Below the pieces are notes generated by a model. The model did not search any database. It was not told the origin of the DNA and was given only the letters and a program-made list of their open reading frames with translations. A stretch of 33,228 nucleotides of DNA. Source: Gammaproteobacteria bacterium (GTDB lineage Bacteria; Pseudomonadota; Gammaproteobacteria; Competibacterales; Competibacteraceae). Positions 17,392-26,651 of the stretch are shown piece after piece; the stretch's first letter is position 1; the number at the start of each line of letters is the position of its first letter. The stretch is from contig JADLEK010000025.1 of the NCBI GenBank assembly GCA_020846135.1, forward strand, positions 1-33,228, in the 5' to 3' direction. The translations under genes were made by a program, and so were the position numbers.

Positions 17392-19274
17392 GGCAACGCT
17401 CCCAGCAAATTCCGTTCATCATCGGATAGCGGTGCTTCCCGTTCGGTCAGCAAGCCGGCCAGGCGCACCATAGCGCTGTATTCATCAGGTAAATGCGCCC
17501 CCGGATCATCCCGCCCGCTCAAGCGCCGGGCCTCGCCCAGGGAAGCGTCCAGATCGAAGGCCGGCTCATAGCTGGTCGAGCGCAAGCGCCGCGTCCAGGC
17601 TTCCGGGAACTGATCGAGACTGTCCAGCACCGAATTGGGCGCAGTCTGGCCAAGGCCACAATGACTGCCAGCTTTCATGATCCGCCCTAGACGGCGCATT
17701 TCATCCAGATCGGCGCGAGCGCCATGCCCGGTATGGACTTTATCCACCAGATCGCATAAGAGCGAAGTCCCCACCCGGCAGGGGGTGCAGAACCCGCAGC
17801 TTTCATGGACAAAGAAATGGGCGAAATTGCGCATCCCGTCGAGAATATCGCGGTGCTTGGCGAACACCATGAACGAGCCACCGGTGGACAGATCATCAAA
17901 GCAGATCCGCCGGTCGTATTGTTTCGAGGAAATGGTGTGGCCGGCGGGTCCCGCCATCTGGACGCCCTGGGCATCGCGCGCCCCGCAATCCTCCAGTACC
18001 CGCCGCACGGTGACGCCGAACGGGTATTCATAAATGCCGGGCCGTTCACAGTCGCCGCTCACACTCAGCAGCTTGGTGCCTTTCGATTCCAGCGTGCCAC
18101 GACTGGCGAACCAGGCCCCGCCTTCCGCCGCAATCTTGGCGGTGACGGCAAAAGTTTCGACGTTATTGACCACGGTCGGTTTGTTCAGATAGCCGTGGGT
18201 GGTCGGGAACGGCGGACGGATGCGCGGCACGCCGTGCTTGCCTTCCAGCGATTCGATCAGCGCCGATTCTTCGCCGCAGACATAAGCGCCAGCGCCGAGA
18301 TGAATGTCGATGTCGAAATCAAAACCCGGCTCACCGAGGATGTTCTTGCCCAGCAGACCGATCTCGCGCCGGCGCTGCAGTGTGGCCTTGAGCGGCTCCA
18401 GCAGGTAGCGGTACTCGCCACGCAGGTAAACGAAGCCTTGACGCGCGCCGATCACCCGCCCGCACAGAGTCATCCCCTCGAATACCAGATCGGCGTATTC
18501 CTGCATCAGCACTCGATCCTTGAAGGTGCCCGGCTCGCCCTCATCGGCATTGCAGACCACATATTTGACTGCGCCCGGAGCCTTGCGGCAGGAAATCCAC
18601 TTGAGCGCCAGTTTGAACCCGGCCCCGCCCTGACCACGCAGCCCGGATTTGACCAGTTCCTCTAGCATCGCATCAGGACCGCGTTTCAGCACCGCCCGCA
18701 AGGCTGCGCCATCGGCGAAGTGTCGCCCGAGCAGAATGTCAGCGCGGCGGATGTTGGTGGTGACTTCAAAGTATTCCTGCGGCCATTCGGAAAGCGGGGC
18801 GAGCTGGTTGACCAGTGCGGCGATCCGGTCGAGGCGCGGCTTGTCGAGCGAGGTCAGCGCATAACCGTTAACTAGCGCGGCGGGTCCTTGATCGCACATC
18901 CCGGTGCAGGAGGTGACGCCGACGGTGACCCGGCCATCAGCGCGGGGCTGGCCGATGCTGACCTTGAGCTTGTCGCACAGGTAATGCAGCAACTGACGGT
19001 TGCCGAGCATCCGATCCGTGATGTTGTCGCTGAACAGGATGTCGTAGGAGCCGCGCGGCGTGGTGTAGAGGAAGGAATAAAATTCAGCGACCCGACGCAC
19101 CTTGTCGAGGGACAGGCCGACCTCCTTGGCTACTGCGTCCATCGCTTCGGGGGATAGCCAGGTGAGGCTGTCCTGCACCTCACGCAGAATTTGCAGCAAC
19201 CGGGTCGGCAAATTGCCGTGGCGTTGGACAATCTCACTGACCGTTTGGCCGAGCGTACTGGGTTCAACCGACAT
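17388..19274 (-). CDS. hoxF: Hydrogenase diaphorase subunit HoxF with fused HoxE-like N-terminus
   Basis: 628 residues. Residues 1 to about 160 resemble HoxE/NuoE. Of the four cluster cysteines in that fold, only Cys123 and Cys127 (SCTGMC) are present; at the spacing expected for the other two there are Ser82 and Asp87, so this cluster is probably absent. The NuoF-like part binds FMN and NAD(H): GLRGQGGAGFKLALKW from about 211, then CNADEGEPGTFKDR. A 4Fe-4S site is formed by Cys493, Cys496, Cys499 (ESCGFCTPC) and Cys539 (SHCGLG). No separate hoxE is seen, so this is the four-subunit layout known from the Ralstonia soluble hydrogenase. The start at 19274 has GGAGGTGG about 8 nt upstream; an in-frame start at 19352 is less likely. 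It is the first gene of the operon. Confidence 0.95.
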   Translation of the reverse strand: MSVEPSTLGQTVSEIVQRHGNLPTRLLQILREVQDSLTWLSPEAMDAVAKEVGLSLDKVRRVAEFYSFLYTTPRGSYDILFSDNITDRMLGNRQLLHYLCDKLKVSIGQPRADGRVTVGVTSCTGMCDQGPAALVNGYALTSLDKPRLDRIAALVNQLAPLSEWPQEYFEVTTNIRRADILLGRHFADGAALRAVLKRGPDAMLEELVKSGLRGQGGAGFKLALKWISCRKAPGAVKYVVCNADEGEPGTFKDRVLMQEYADLVFEGMTLCGRVIGARQGFVYLRGEYRYLLEPLKATLQRRREIGLLGKNILGEPGFDFDIDIHLGAGAYVCGEESALIESLEGKHGVPRIRPPFPTTHGYLNKPTVVNNVETFAVTAKIAAEGGAWFASRGTLESKGTKLLSVSGDCERPGIYEYPFGVTVRRVLEDCGARDAQGVQMAGPAGHTISSKQYDRRICFDDLSTGGSFMVFAKHRDILDGMRNFAHFFVHESCGFCTPCRVGTSLLCDLVDKVHTGHGARADLDEMRRLGRIMKAGSHCGLGQTAPNSVLDSLDQFPEAWTRRLRSTSYEPAFDLDASLGEARRLSGRDDPGAHLPDEYSAMVRLAGLLTEREAPLSDDERNLLGALP

Positions 19275-19454
19275 GAATGAAACCACCTCCGTTCTTGATC
19301 CATCGTTCCGAGGTATGAGGACGCAAGTCGCGTGTCCGACTATTGAACACATCTATACAACATAGCCGGTTAAAATGCAGAATCCATGTCCCCGCAAATT
19401 TTTCCTCCTCACAGCATTAGCCGAATTAGCCGATCGGCGCCGCCAGTTCACGCG

Positions 19455-19483
19455 TCTATGGAGCGCCAGACATGCTTAGTCAA
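19455..19483 (-). promoter_or_regulatory. Possible sigma70 promoter for hoxFUYH
   Basis: Read leftward, TTGACT (19478-19483) is followed after 17 bp by CATAGA (19455-19460). The -35 is good and the -10 poor. It lies about 180 bp before the hoxF start. I looked for a sigma54 GG-N10-GC pattern here, since some hox operons use sigma54, and saw none that fitted. The rest of 19275-19510 is non-coding with no gene that I can support. Confidence 0.3.
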
Positions 19484-19518
19484 CCGGTGATAGCCCTAAG
19501 GAACTGCGAAAAAATAAC

Positions 19519-19670
19519 GGTTCATCGCGGGTTGTTGTGGAATTTGCCCTGTAAAGCCGGTTTTACCCCATCAAGAGGGTTGAAATTTACACTGGGACAT
19601 TGTCAATCAATAGGTTAGCTAGATCGCCTCGCTGAGGTGGGACTGGTTCCACAACAAACCACGATGAACC
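19519..19670. mobile_element. MITE, complete copy, 152 bp, with 8-bp target duplication
   Basis: Terminal inverted repeats of 24 bp at 19519-19542 and 19647-19670 match at 22 positions and begin GGTTCATCG. They are flanked directly by AAAATAAC on both sides (19511-19518 and 19671-19678), a clean 8-bp target duplication. There is no room for a transposase, so it is non-autonomous. Internal hairpins are visible (CCTC/GAGG near the right end, GTAAA/TTTAC near the left). A second copy starts at 33105 with 122 of 124 visible bases identical. An 8-bp AT-rich duplication with GG-starting ends would suit mobilisation by an ISL3-type transposase, but that family call is from memory and unverified. It sits between cysA and the hox promoter region. 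Confidence 0.93.
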
Positions 19671-19704
19671 AAAATAACTTGGTTGTTTTTTGATTAAACC
19701 CATT

Positions 19705-20814
19705 TTAGATACCTCCCCCATTCCAGTACGTCGGAGGGTGGTCAACCGGAGCATCACGCAGAAAGATCCGCAATTGACGCGGTTTAACGAAGACTGCAGC
19801 ACCAGGCTGCAACGGATCAGCGGCATAGCGCTCACGGGTCATTTCCACCTCGGCGATCTCGCCATCCGACTGTTGACGCAATTCCAGCCGCACCAGCGAA
19901 CCAAGAATCGACACCCGGCTTACCGTAGCAGCCAGGGTTGTATCGCCATCCTCCGGTTCACGCAGCAGATCAATATCATGTGGGCGCACATAAGCCATCG
20001 CAGGAGCATGTTCGGCGTTCTGGTATTCGGGCGCTGGCACCCGCAGTCCGCCCAGTCGCACCCATCCCGCATGTGCCCGACCCTGGAACAGGTTGATGTG
20101 ACCCAGAAACTGGTAGACGAACGGGGTTGCCGGCGTGTCATAGACTTCCTGCGGCGAACCAATCTGTTCAATCCGGCCATGATTCATCACCACGATCCGA
20201 TCCGCCACTTCCAGCGCCTCCTCCTGGTCATGGGTGACGAAAACGCTGGTCATGTGCAATTCATCATGCAGTCGGCGCAGCCAGCGGCGCAGTTCCTTGC
20301 GCACCTTAGTATCGAGCGCCCCGAACGGCTCATCCAGCAGCAAGACCTGCGGTTCCACCGCCAGCGCCCGGGCCAGGGCAATCCGTTGCCGTTGTCCGCC
20401 GGATAGTTGGGACGGATAGCGGTTAGCCAGCCATTCCAGTTGAATCAGACTTAACAGTTCTTCCACCTTGGCGCGAATCTGCGCCTCGCCAGGCCGTCGG
20501 GCGCGGGGCCGCACCCGTAAACCAAAGGCAACGTTTTCAAACACGGTCATGTGCTGGAACAGGGCATAGTGCTGAAATACAAAACCGACATTTCGATCGC
20601 GAACATGGCGGTGACCGGCTTCCTCGCCATTGAACTGGATCGCGCCAGTATCCGCGTTTTCCAGTCCGGCGATGATCCGCAGCAGCGTGGTTTTGCCACA
20701 GCCGGATGGACCCAGCAGGGCGACCAGTTCGCCGGCGTTAATGTCCAAATCAATGCCGTCCAGTGCGATGAACTGGCCGAACCGCTTGCTCAGGGTGCGG
20801 ATGACAATGCTCAT
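19705..20814 (-). CDS. cysA: Sulfate/thiosulfate import ATPase CysA
   Basis: 369-residue ABC ATPase. Walker A is GPSGCGKTT, the Q-loop lies in [22 protein letters not shown], the signature is LSGGQRQR and Walker B is [11 protein letters not shown] with the switch His in VTHDQEEA. The C-terminal part (about 240-369) is a TOBE-like regulatory domain. It powers the CysTW permease. The ATG at 20814 follows AGGAG and overlaps the cysW stop by four bases; a much longer in-frame start at 21087 would run through cysW and was rejected. The gene ends 27 bp before the MITE target duplication, so the element lies directly in its 3' region. No separate terminator is seen before the element. Confidence 0.95.
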   Translation of the reverse strand: MSIVIRTLSKRFGQFIALDGIDLDINAGELVALLGPSGCGKTTLLRIIAGLENADTGAIQFNGEEAGHRHVRDRNVGFVFQHYALFQHMTVFENVAFGLRVRPRARRPGEAQIRAKVEELLSLIQLEWLANRYPSQLSGGQRQRIALARALAVEPQVLLLDEPFGALDTKVRKELRRWLRRLHDELHMTSVFVTHDQEEALEVADRIVVMNHGRIEQIGSPQEVYDTPATPFVYQFLGHINLFQGRAHAGWVRLGGLRVPAPEYQNAEHAPAMAYVRPHDIDLLREPEDGDTTLAATVSRVSILGSLVRLELRQQSDGEIAEVEMTRERYAADPLQPGAAVFVKPRQLRIFLRDAPVDHPPTYWNGGGI

Positions 20815-21683
20815 TCGGTTTCTCCTCTCACCGCCAGCGCCGCCCGTCGGGTTTGGCGGGCTTGCCATTCGATCAGGGTCTTGACCGCCAGGATGACCAG
20901 CGCCAGCAGGGTCAGCAGCGAGGCAACGGCGAACGCCGCCGCGAATTGATATTCGTTGTAGAGAATTTCGACTTGCAGCGGCAGGGTGTTGGTCGCGCCG
21001 CGAATATGACCGGAGACCACCGACACCGCGCCAAATTCGCCCATCGCCCGAGCGGTACACAGAATCACGCCGTACAGCAGGCCCCATTTAATATTGGGGA
21101 GGGTAATCCGCCAGAAGGTTTGCCAACCACTCGCGCCCAGCACCAGCGCAGCTTCCTCTTCCTCAATGCCCTGTTCCTGCATCAGCGGGATCAGTTCACG
21201 GGCAATGAACGGGAAGGTGACGAACACGGTCGCCAGCACGATACCGGGGACTGCAAAGATGATCTTGATGTCGTGCGCCGCCAGCCACGGTCCGAGCCAG
21301 CCTTGCGCGCCAAACAGCAACACATAGATCAATCCGGCGATAATCGGCGATACCGCAAAGGGCAGATCAATCAAGGTAATCAGAACGCTTTTGCCGTGAA
21401 ACTCGAACTTGGCGATCGCCCAGGCAGCGGCAATGCCAAACACCAGATTCAACGGTACGGCAATGACTGTACACAGCAGGGTTAGCCGAATCGCCGCCAG
21501 CGCGTCTGGATCGACAATGGCGGCAAAGTACACGCCAAGCCCTTTACGCAACGCCTCGTAGAACACGACCGCTAATGGCAAAAACAGAAACAGGGTCAGG
21601 AATAGCAGCGTCAGACCGATCAGCAGTCGGCGGACGATGGGCGGTTCAGTAATCGCTCGCTGAATGGGTGAGGCCAGCACCAT
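20811..21683 (-). CDS. cysW: Sulfate/thiosulfate ABC permease CysW
   Basis: 290-residue inner-membrane permease with about six membrane helices; the first is [22 protein letters not shown]. The ABC-permease EAA loop is present as [28 protein letters not shown], the site that contacts Cys[13 protein letters not shown] is typical of CysW. It pairs with CysT to move sulfate or thiosulfate delivered by the binding protein. It overlaps cysA by ATGA and follows cysT by 15 bp, in the usual order sbp-cysT-cysW-cysA. The start at 21683 fits the family length. Confidence 0.94.
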   Translation of the reverse strand: MVLASPIQRAITEPPIVRRLLIGLTLLFLTLFLFLPLAVVFYEALRKGLGVYFAAIVDPDALAAIRLTLLCTVIAVPLNLVFGIAAAWAIAKFEFHGKSVLITLIDLPFAVSPIIAGLIYVLLFGAQGWLGPWLAAHDIKIIFAVPGIVLATVFVTFPFIARELIPLMQEQGIEEEEAALVLGASGWQTFWRITLPNIKWGLLYGVILCTARAMGEFGAVSVVSGHIRGATNTLPLQVEILYNEYQFAAAFAVASLLTLLALVILAVKTLIEWQARQTRRAALAVRGETE

Positions 21684-21698
21684 GATCTGAATCCCCGG

Positions 21699-22532
21699 TC
21701 AGGTGGCATGACGCCGCTGGCTCCACCATTGGAGCAGATTAATCAACAGCAGCAGCAGGAAGGAAATCACCAGCATGACCACCGCAATCGCAGTCGCGCC
21801 ACGATAGTCGTACTGCTCCAGTTTGGTCACGATCAGCAGCGGCGTGATTTCCGAAACCATCGGCAGGTTGCCGGCGATAAAAATCACCGAGCCGTACTCA
21901 CCAATGCATCGGGCAAAAGCCAAGGTGAAGCCGGTCAGCAGGGCAGGGCGAACCGCCGGAAAAATGATCCAGCGGAACGTCTGCCAGCGGGTTGCGCCGA
22001 GACAGGCAGCGGCTTCCTCGACTTCAGCCTCCAGATCTTCCAGCACCGGCTGCACGGTGCGAATCACAAACGGCAGGCTGATAAATACCAGCGCAACGAC
22101 TACGCCCAATGGGGTAAAGGCCACCTTGATTCCGATCAAGGCCAGTACGCCGCCAATCCAGCCATTGCCGGCATACAGGGCGGTCAGGGCAATGCCAGCG
22201 ACCGCTGTTGGTAAAGCGAACGGCAGATCGACCATTGCGTCGACCAGCCGTTTACCAGGAAATGAGTAACGCACCAGCACCCAGGCGATCACCAGTCCAG
22301 CGCTGGCGTTAATCAGCGCAGCGAGCAGCGAAGCGCCAAAGGTCAGCCGGTAGGAGGCCAGTACCCGGGGCGTAGTGACCACCGTCCAGAATTCTGTCCA
22401 CGTCAGATCGGCGGTTTTGATGAACGCCGCCGACAGCGGAATCAGCACGATCAGGCCCATGTACAGCAGGGTATAGCCCAAAGCTAGATTAAAGCCCGGC
22501 AGGACGCTGCGTTGTTTAAGACGAAATTGCAT
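21699..22532 (-). CDS. cysT: Sulfate/thiosulfate ABC permease CysT (CysU)
   Basis: 277-residue permease with about six membrane helices, starting with LALGYTLLYMGLIVLIPLSAAF. The EAA loop is VEEAAACLGATRWQTFRWIIFPAVRPAL, and GEYGSVIFIAGN is the family hallmark. It forms the channel with CysW. The ATG at 22532 (MQFRLKQRSVLPGFNL) matches family N-termini; the longer in-frame start at 22700 would overlap the binding-protein gene by 128 bp and was rejected. The ribosome site is weak (AAGGGCG), with only 40 bp to the upstream sbp gene. Confidence 0.94.
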   Translation of the reverse strand: MQFRLKQRSVLPGFNLALGYTLLYMGLIVLIPLSAAFIKTADLTWTEFWTVVTTPRVLASYRLTFGASLLAALINASAGLVIAWVLVRYSFPGKRLVDAMVDLPFALPTAVAGIALTALYAGNGWIGGVLALIGIKVAFTPLGVVVALVFISLPFVIRTVQPVLEDLEAEVEEAAACLGATRWQTFRWIIFPAVRPALLTGFTLAFARCIGEYGSVIFIAGNLPMVSEITPLLIVTKLEQYDYRGATAIAVVMLVISFLLLLLINLLQWWSQRRHAT

Positions 22533-22572
22533 CAGGCCATCGCCCTTGAGAGTCGGTGCGGAGTTCGATTTA

Positions 22573-23583
22573 TTAATAAATCTGGTCGAAGATGCCGCCA
22601 TCGGCGAAGTGGATTTGCTGCGCCTGTTGCCAGCCGCCAAACACTTCATTAATGGTAAACAGCTTAATGGCAGGGAATTGCTGAGCAAAGCGGGTCGCAA
22701 TGTCAGGATTGCTGGGCCGGTAAAAATGCTTACCGATCAGGGCTTGGCCCTCGTCACTGTACAGATAGTTCAGGTAAGCCTCAGCCACCATGCGGGTACC
22801 GCGTTTATCGACCACCTGGTCAATCAAGGCCACCGGCGGTTCAGCCAGAATACTTTCAGCCGGCGCTACGATTTCAAATCGATCCGGCCCCAATTCCTTA
22901 ACCGCCAGAAACGCCTCATTTTCCCACGCCAGCAGTACATCACCGATGCCCCGTTCTACAAAAGTGGTGGTGGAAGCTCGCGCGCCGGAATCCAGTATCG
23001 AAACGTTCTTGAAGAGTTTGATTACAAATTCCTTGGCTTTGTCCGCATCGTTACCATTCCGGCGCAGCGCATAACCCCAGGCCGCCAGATAATTCCAGCG
23101 AGCGCCGCCTGAGGTTTTCGGATTTGGCGTAATCACGGCAATCCCCGGTTTGACCAGATCATCCCAATCCTTAATACCTTTGGGGTTGCCTTTGCGGACT
23201 AGAAATACAATGGTCGAGGTATAGGGGGAACTGTTATTCGGCAATCGTTGTTGCCAGTCCTTGGGCAGTAACCCGGCTTTAGCACTAATCGCATCGATAT
23301 CGTAAGCCAGCGCCAAGGTAACGACATCTGCTTCCAGACCATCGATCACCGCCCGACCTTGCTTGCCGGAACCGCCGTGCGATTGGCGGATCGTCAGGTT
23401 GTCACCGCTGTTTTTAGTTTTCCAATAAGCAATAAAAGCCCGGTTAACATCCTGATACAGCTCACGGGTTGGATCGTAGGAGGCGTTGAGCAGAATCAGA
23501 TCCGCCGCCTGGAGCGTCGGCGCAATGAGCAGCCCGAAGGTCAATACCGAAATGGACAGCCGTCGGAAGAGGTGCTTGATCAT
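22573..23583 (-). CDS. sbp: Periplasmic sulfate-binding protein
   Basis: 336 residues with a signal peptide ending near [20 protein letters not shown]. Family motifs include [26 protein letters not shown], the anion-binding serine/glycine stretch, [18 protein letters not shown] and a late YLYSDEGQ. It captures sulfate, possibly thiosulfate, in the periplasm and hands it to CysTWA. It is the first gene of its operon. The 164 bp upstream toward glgX contain a very AT-rich stretch (about 23670-23700), a likely promoter location where CysB would be expected to act, though I could not define a box. Sbp and CysP (thiosulfate) cannot be separated with certainty by eye. Confidence 0.92.
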   Translation of the reverse strand: MIKHLFRRLSISVLTFGLLIAPTLQAADLILLNASYDPTRELYQDVNRAFIAYWKTKNSGDNLTIRQSHGGSGKQGRAVIDGLEADVVTLALAYDIDAISAKAGLLPKDWQQRLPNNSSPYTSTIVFLVRKGNPKGIKDWDDLVKPGIAVITPNPKTSGGARWNYLAAWGYALRRNGNDADKAKEFVIKLFKNVSILDSGARASTTTFVERGIGDVLLAWENEAFLAVKELGPDRFEIVAPAESILAEPPVALIDQVVDKRGTRMVAEAYLNYLYSDEGQALIGKHFYRPSNPDIATRFAQQFPAIKLFTINEVFGGWQQAQQIHFADGGIFDQIY

Positions 23584-23747
23584 GGGGTTGGTTCCTGATT
23601 CGCCACAAAGAAAAATCCCGGTGAACGGGGTCGGTCCACCAGGCGCTGCGAACTTTAACAGGCCACCATTATGACGAAAAATAATAAAAAATTTTATGGA
23701 TATGCACTTTGGTTGTTTGATGGCCTGGATAATTTAACAGCACGGCA

Positions 23748-25886
23748 TCAGGGGGTTTCCAAGGTCAGCGCCAGAATCACGGTCGAACGCGGTTCAACGG
23801 TGAAGTCACCGCCGGCCGGCAGCACGACCGCGCCAACCACTTGCTGGGGATTAACGGTATCGAGCAGGCAGCGCCAGCCTATAGCGTGTTTAACGGGGGG
23901 CATCCGAAAGGGCACCTGATCGGTCCCGGCATTGAAGATGATCAGCAGAGTGTCGTCATTGGCCGGATAACCGTCCGGGGTGAAGTACTCGCCGGCATCG
24001 CCCGCCAGCAACATTCCGAAACAGCGGGCTTTAGGCTCTTGCCAGTGGTACTCGTTCATCGCTCCACCGCCCGGGCTGATCCATTCGATATCGCGCAAGC
24101 CGGTGGTTTTGGAGAGTTGTGAGCCATGCAGAAAGCGGGGTCGGCGCAACACCGGGTGTTCGTGGCGCAGGTTGATCAGTCGGCGGACAAAATCCAGAAA
24201 CTCCTGTTCTTCTGTGGGAATATCGTTCCAGTTCAGCCAATTAATCTCATTATCCTGGCAGTAGGCGTTATTGTTGCCTTGCTGACTGCGTCCAAACTCG
24301 TCGCCGGCCAGCAGCATTGGCGTCCCTTGGGCCAGCAGCACCGTGGCTAGCAAGTTGCGGCGCTGGCGCTGGCGAATCTCGCGGATGGCAGGGTTCGGGG
24401 TCTCGCCCTCAACTCCATAGTTGTAGCTGAAGTTGGAGGGATGCCCGTCACGGTTATTTTCACCATTGATCTGATTATGGCGGTCGTTATAACTGACCAG
24501 ATCAGCCAGAGTAAAACCGTCATGGCTGGCGATGTAGTTGACTGCTGCCCATGGCCGCCGAAAGTCGTGTTCAAACAAGTCGCTGGAGGCGAGCAGGTTA
24601 GGCGCCAACCGGGAGATCATGCCGTCATCGCCGCGCCAGAATCCCCGCACCGTATCGCGGAACCGATCATTCCATTCAGCGGTGCCGGCAGGGAAGCTGC
24701 CGAGCTGATAGCCCCCGGGTCCGATGTCCCACGGTTCAGCGATGACCTTGACTCGCGACAGGGCTGGGTCCTGACGGATGGCGTCAAAGAAGCCGCCCCA
24801 CCGGTCATAGCCGTGATCCTCCCGACCCAGCGTTACCGCCAGATCAAAGCGGAACCCGTCAACGTGCATTTCGTTAACCCAGTAGCGCAGGCTGTCCATG
24901 ACCATCTGCAACACCCGGGGATGCATCAGGTTCAGGGTGTTGCCGCAACCGGTGTCGTTAATATAGTGACGACGGTCGCCGGGCTGGAGTCGATAATAGG
25001 AGGCGTTGTCGATGCCGCGGAAGCTGAGGGTTGGCCCCATCTGGTCGCCCTCGGCGGTGTGGTTGTAGACCACATCCAGCAGCACCTCGATGCCGGCGTC
25101 ATGCATCCGCTTAATCATGGTCTTGAATTCACCCAGATCGCCGCCGCTCAGATAACGCGGTTCCGGGGCGAAGAAACACAGGGTGCTGTAGCCCCAGTAG
25201 TTGCGCAGCCCCCGATCGATCAGGAAGCGGTCATCAACGAAGGCGTGAACCGGCATCAATTCCACTGCAGTAATGCCCAGCGCTTGCAGGTGCTTGATGA
25301 TTTCAGGATGAGCCAGGCCAGCGCAGGTTCCGCGCAAATGATGAGGAATGCCTTCATGGTGGATGGTGAAGCCACGGACATGGGTTTCATAGATCAATGT
25401 GCGCGACCACGGAACTTCAGGCGGACGGTCGCCATTCCAGTTGAAGCTGGTATCCACCACCACGCACTTGATCATGTCGCGGGCGTTGTCGCGGGCATCA
25501 AACGAGAGGTCGGCGTTAGAATGGCCGACCTGATAGCCGCAATGCTCGTCGCGCAGATGCAGAACGCCGTAGAATTGCTTGGCGTAAGGATCCAGCAGCA
25601 GTTTGTGGTGATTGAAGCGGTGGCCAATATGCGGCTCATAAGGCCCGGAGACCCGATAGCCATACAAGGTGCCAGGCCACAAACCGGGGACGTAGCCATG
25701 CCAGACCTGATCGGTGTTTTCCGGGAGCGTCAGCCGCTCGATCTCGCGCTGGCCGGAGGAATCGAACAGGCAGAGTTCAACTTTTTCAGCGTGGGCGGAA
25801 AACAGCGCGAAATTGACGCCCTTGCCATCCCAGGTTGCGCCAAGCGGATAGGGTTTGCCGGGCCAGACTCGAGCGCGGGAGGACAT
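23748..25886 (-). CDS. glgX: Glycogen debranching enzyme GlgX
   Basis: 712 residues. An N-terminal carbohydrate-binding domain (YPLGATWDGKGVNFALFSAHA) is followed by a GH13 isoamylase-type barrel. Expected active-site residues are in place: Asp348 (DGFRFDLA), Glu384 (VIAEPWD) and Asp456 (ASHDGF). LLAGDEFGRSQQGNNNAYCQDNEINW is the GlgX/TreX signature. The enzyme hydrolyses alpha-1,6 branches left after phosphorylase has shortened glycogen chains. I took the ATG at 25886 (MSSRARVWPGKPYPLGA); an in-frame start at 25979 adds an unconserved stretch. No other glg gene is adjacent. A 496-residue open frame on the opposite strand is a shadow of this GC-rich gene. Confidence 0.95.
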   Translation of the reverse strand: MSSRARVWPGKPYPLGATWDGKGVNFALFSAHAEKVELCLFDSSGQREIERLTLPENTDQVWHGYVPGLWPGTLYGYRVSGPYEPHIGHRFNHHKLLLDPYAKQFYGVLHLRDEHCGYQVGHSNADLSFDARDNARDMIKCVVVDTSFNWNGDRPPEVPWSRTLIYETHVRGFTIHHEGIPHHLRGTCAGLAHPEIIKHLQALGITAVELMPVHAFVDDRFLIDRGLRNYWGYSTLCFFAPEPRYLSGGDLGEFKTMIKRMHDAGIEVLLDVVYNHTAEGDQMGPTLSFRGIDNASYYRLQPGDRRHYINDTGCGNTLNLMHPRVLQMVMDSLRYWVNEMHVDGFRFDLAVTLGREDHGYDRWGGFFDAIRQDPALSRVKVIAEPWDIGPGGYQLGSFPAGTAEWNDRFRDTVRGFWRGDDGMISRLAPNLLASSDLFEHDFRRPWAAVNYIASHDGFTLADLVSYNDRHNQINGENNRDGHPSNFSYNYGVEGETPNPAIREIRQRQRRNLLATVLLAQGTPMLLAGDEFGRSQQGNNNAYCQDNEINWLNWNDIPTEEQEFLDFVRRLINLRHEHPVLRRPRFLHGSQLSKTTGLRDIEWISPGGGAMNEYHWQEPKARCFGMLLAGDAGEYFTPDGYPANDDTLLIIFNAGTDQVPFRMPPVKHAIGWRCLLDTVNPQQVVGAVVLPAGGDFTVEPRSTVILALTLETP

Positions 25887-25984
25887 GGGCAATACTCGCA
25901 GGTTCAGATGATCGGAAGGTTTACCGGTTAGTTTAGGACATTTTGCCGGGTGTTGCGGCAGGAAAGCAGGGCAGGACAACCGGC

Positions 25985-26175
25985 TGTATTGAGTACAACG
26001 ACGGCCCTCTTCCCGGTTGGCTGCGGTGCAAACGGGCGATGGTGATAATGGGCGGTTCGTTGAGAAACAGGCGGTGTTTAGCGAAGATCACGGTGAGCAA
26101 TAGCGCTCCCGGCCGTGATCGCCTTGATCGACAATGCCTTAAAACCAAGGCGATGACTTTTGCGAGGAGTAAACG
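25985..26175 (-). pseudogene. Decayed fragment of a second modD
   Basis: This piece resembles the middle of the intact modD (about 26970-27185, ModD residues roughly 123-193). Read leftward, the best stretch is IFAKHRLFLNEPPIITIARLHRSQP against IFAEHRQFLDEPPDATIVRLHTRQP. By eye the DNA matches at about 70 percent, with a gap of roughly 27 bases and shifts of frame, and it has no start of its own. It cannot make a working enzyme. Its edge runs up to and probably through the ribosome site of the opposite-strand globin gene. Confidence 0.75.
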
Positions 26176-26177
26176 AC

Positions 26178-26600
26178 GTGGAATTCCAGGCTGAAATAAC
26201 CGACAGGCTTCAGTATGGCGTTGGTGACGCATCCTATCAGGCAGCCGGAGGTGAAACCGGTATCAGAAAACTGGTGGATGCTTTTTACAACGCGATGGAG
26301 CGACTGCCTGAAGCGGCAAAGATCAGGAAGATGCACCCAGCCGACCTGAGCGTTTCCAAGGACAAGTTGACGCTGTTTTTATGTGGCTGGTTGAATGGTC
26401 CCGCGCTGTATTCGCAAAAATATGGGCCGATCCGCATTCCCCAAGTGCATAGCCATCTGGAGATCGGTTCGGGTGAGCGTGACGCGTGGTTGCGGTGTAT
26501 GCAGGAGGCGCTGAAAACCCAGCCTTACACCCCGGATTTCAAAGCATATCTCATGGAACAACTCTATGTGCCGGCGGAACGGAGTCGAAACCGGGAGTAA
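26178..26600 (+). CDS. Group II truncated haemoglobin
   Basis: 140 residues, a 2-on-2 globin. YQAAGGETGIRKLVDAFYNAM carries the conserved distal Tyr37 (B10). KLTLFLCGWLNGPALYSQKYG is the E-helix region, His91 (QVH) is the likely haem-binding proximal His, and Trp104 in ERDAWLRCM is the G8 Trp typical of group II. Such proteins bind O2 or NO and are linked to NO or peroxide handling and to oxygen scavenging at low oxygen. The start is GTG 26178, preceded by GAGGAG with 8-nt spacing; the TTG at 26160 lies before that ribosome site and was rejected. It is the only plus-strand gene in the right half of the window and converges on modD. The upstream sequence belongs to the modD relic. Confidence 0.92.
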   Translation: MEFQAEITDRLQYGVGDASYQAAGGETGIRKLVDAFYNAMERLPEAAKIRKMHPADLSVSKDKLTLFLCGWLNGPALYSQKYGPIRIPQVHSHLEIGSGERDAWLRCMQEALKTQPYTPDFKAYLMEQLYVPAERSRNRE

Positions 26601-26651
26601 GTCCCAGTTTTTTCCGATCATCCCCACTCCAGTCGAACGTGAAAATTCTGG

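Noticed and set aside
17805..18665. 286-residue plus-strand frame inside hoxF
   Set aside because: Antisense shadow; hoxF motifs are intact on the minus strand.
19275..19510. Possible sigma54 promoter for hox
   Set aside because: No GG-N10-GC pair with correct flanking bases was found; only a weak sigma70-like match was kept.
19587..19835. 82-residue minus-strand frame spanning the MITE
   Set aside because: It crosses the inverted repeat and the cysA 3' end in another frame, with no ribosome site or family match.
24441..25931. 496-residue plus-strand open frame
   Set aside because: Antisense to glgX, whose full set of catalytic motifs lies in the other frame; low-complexity shadow composition.
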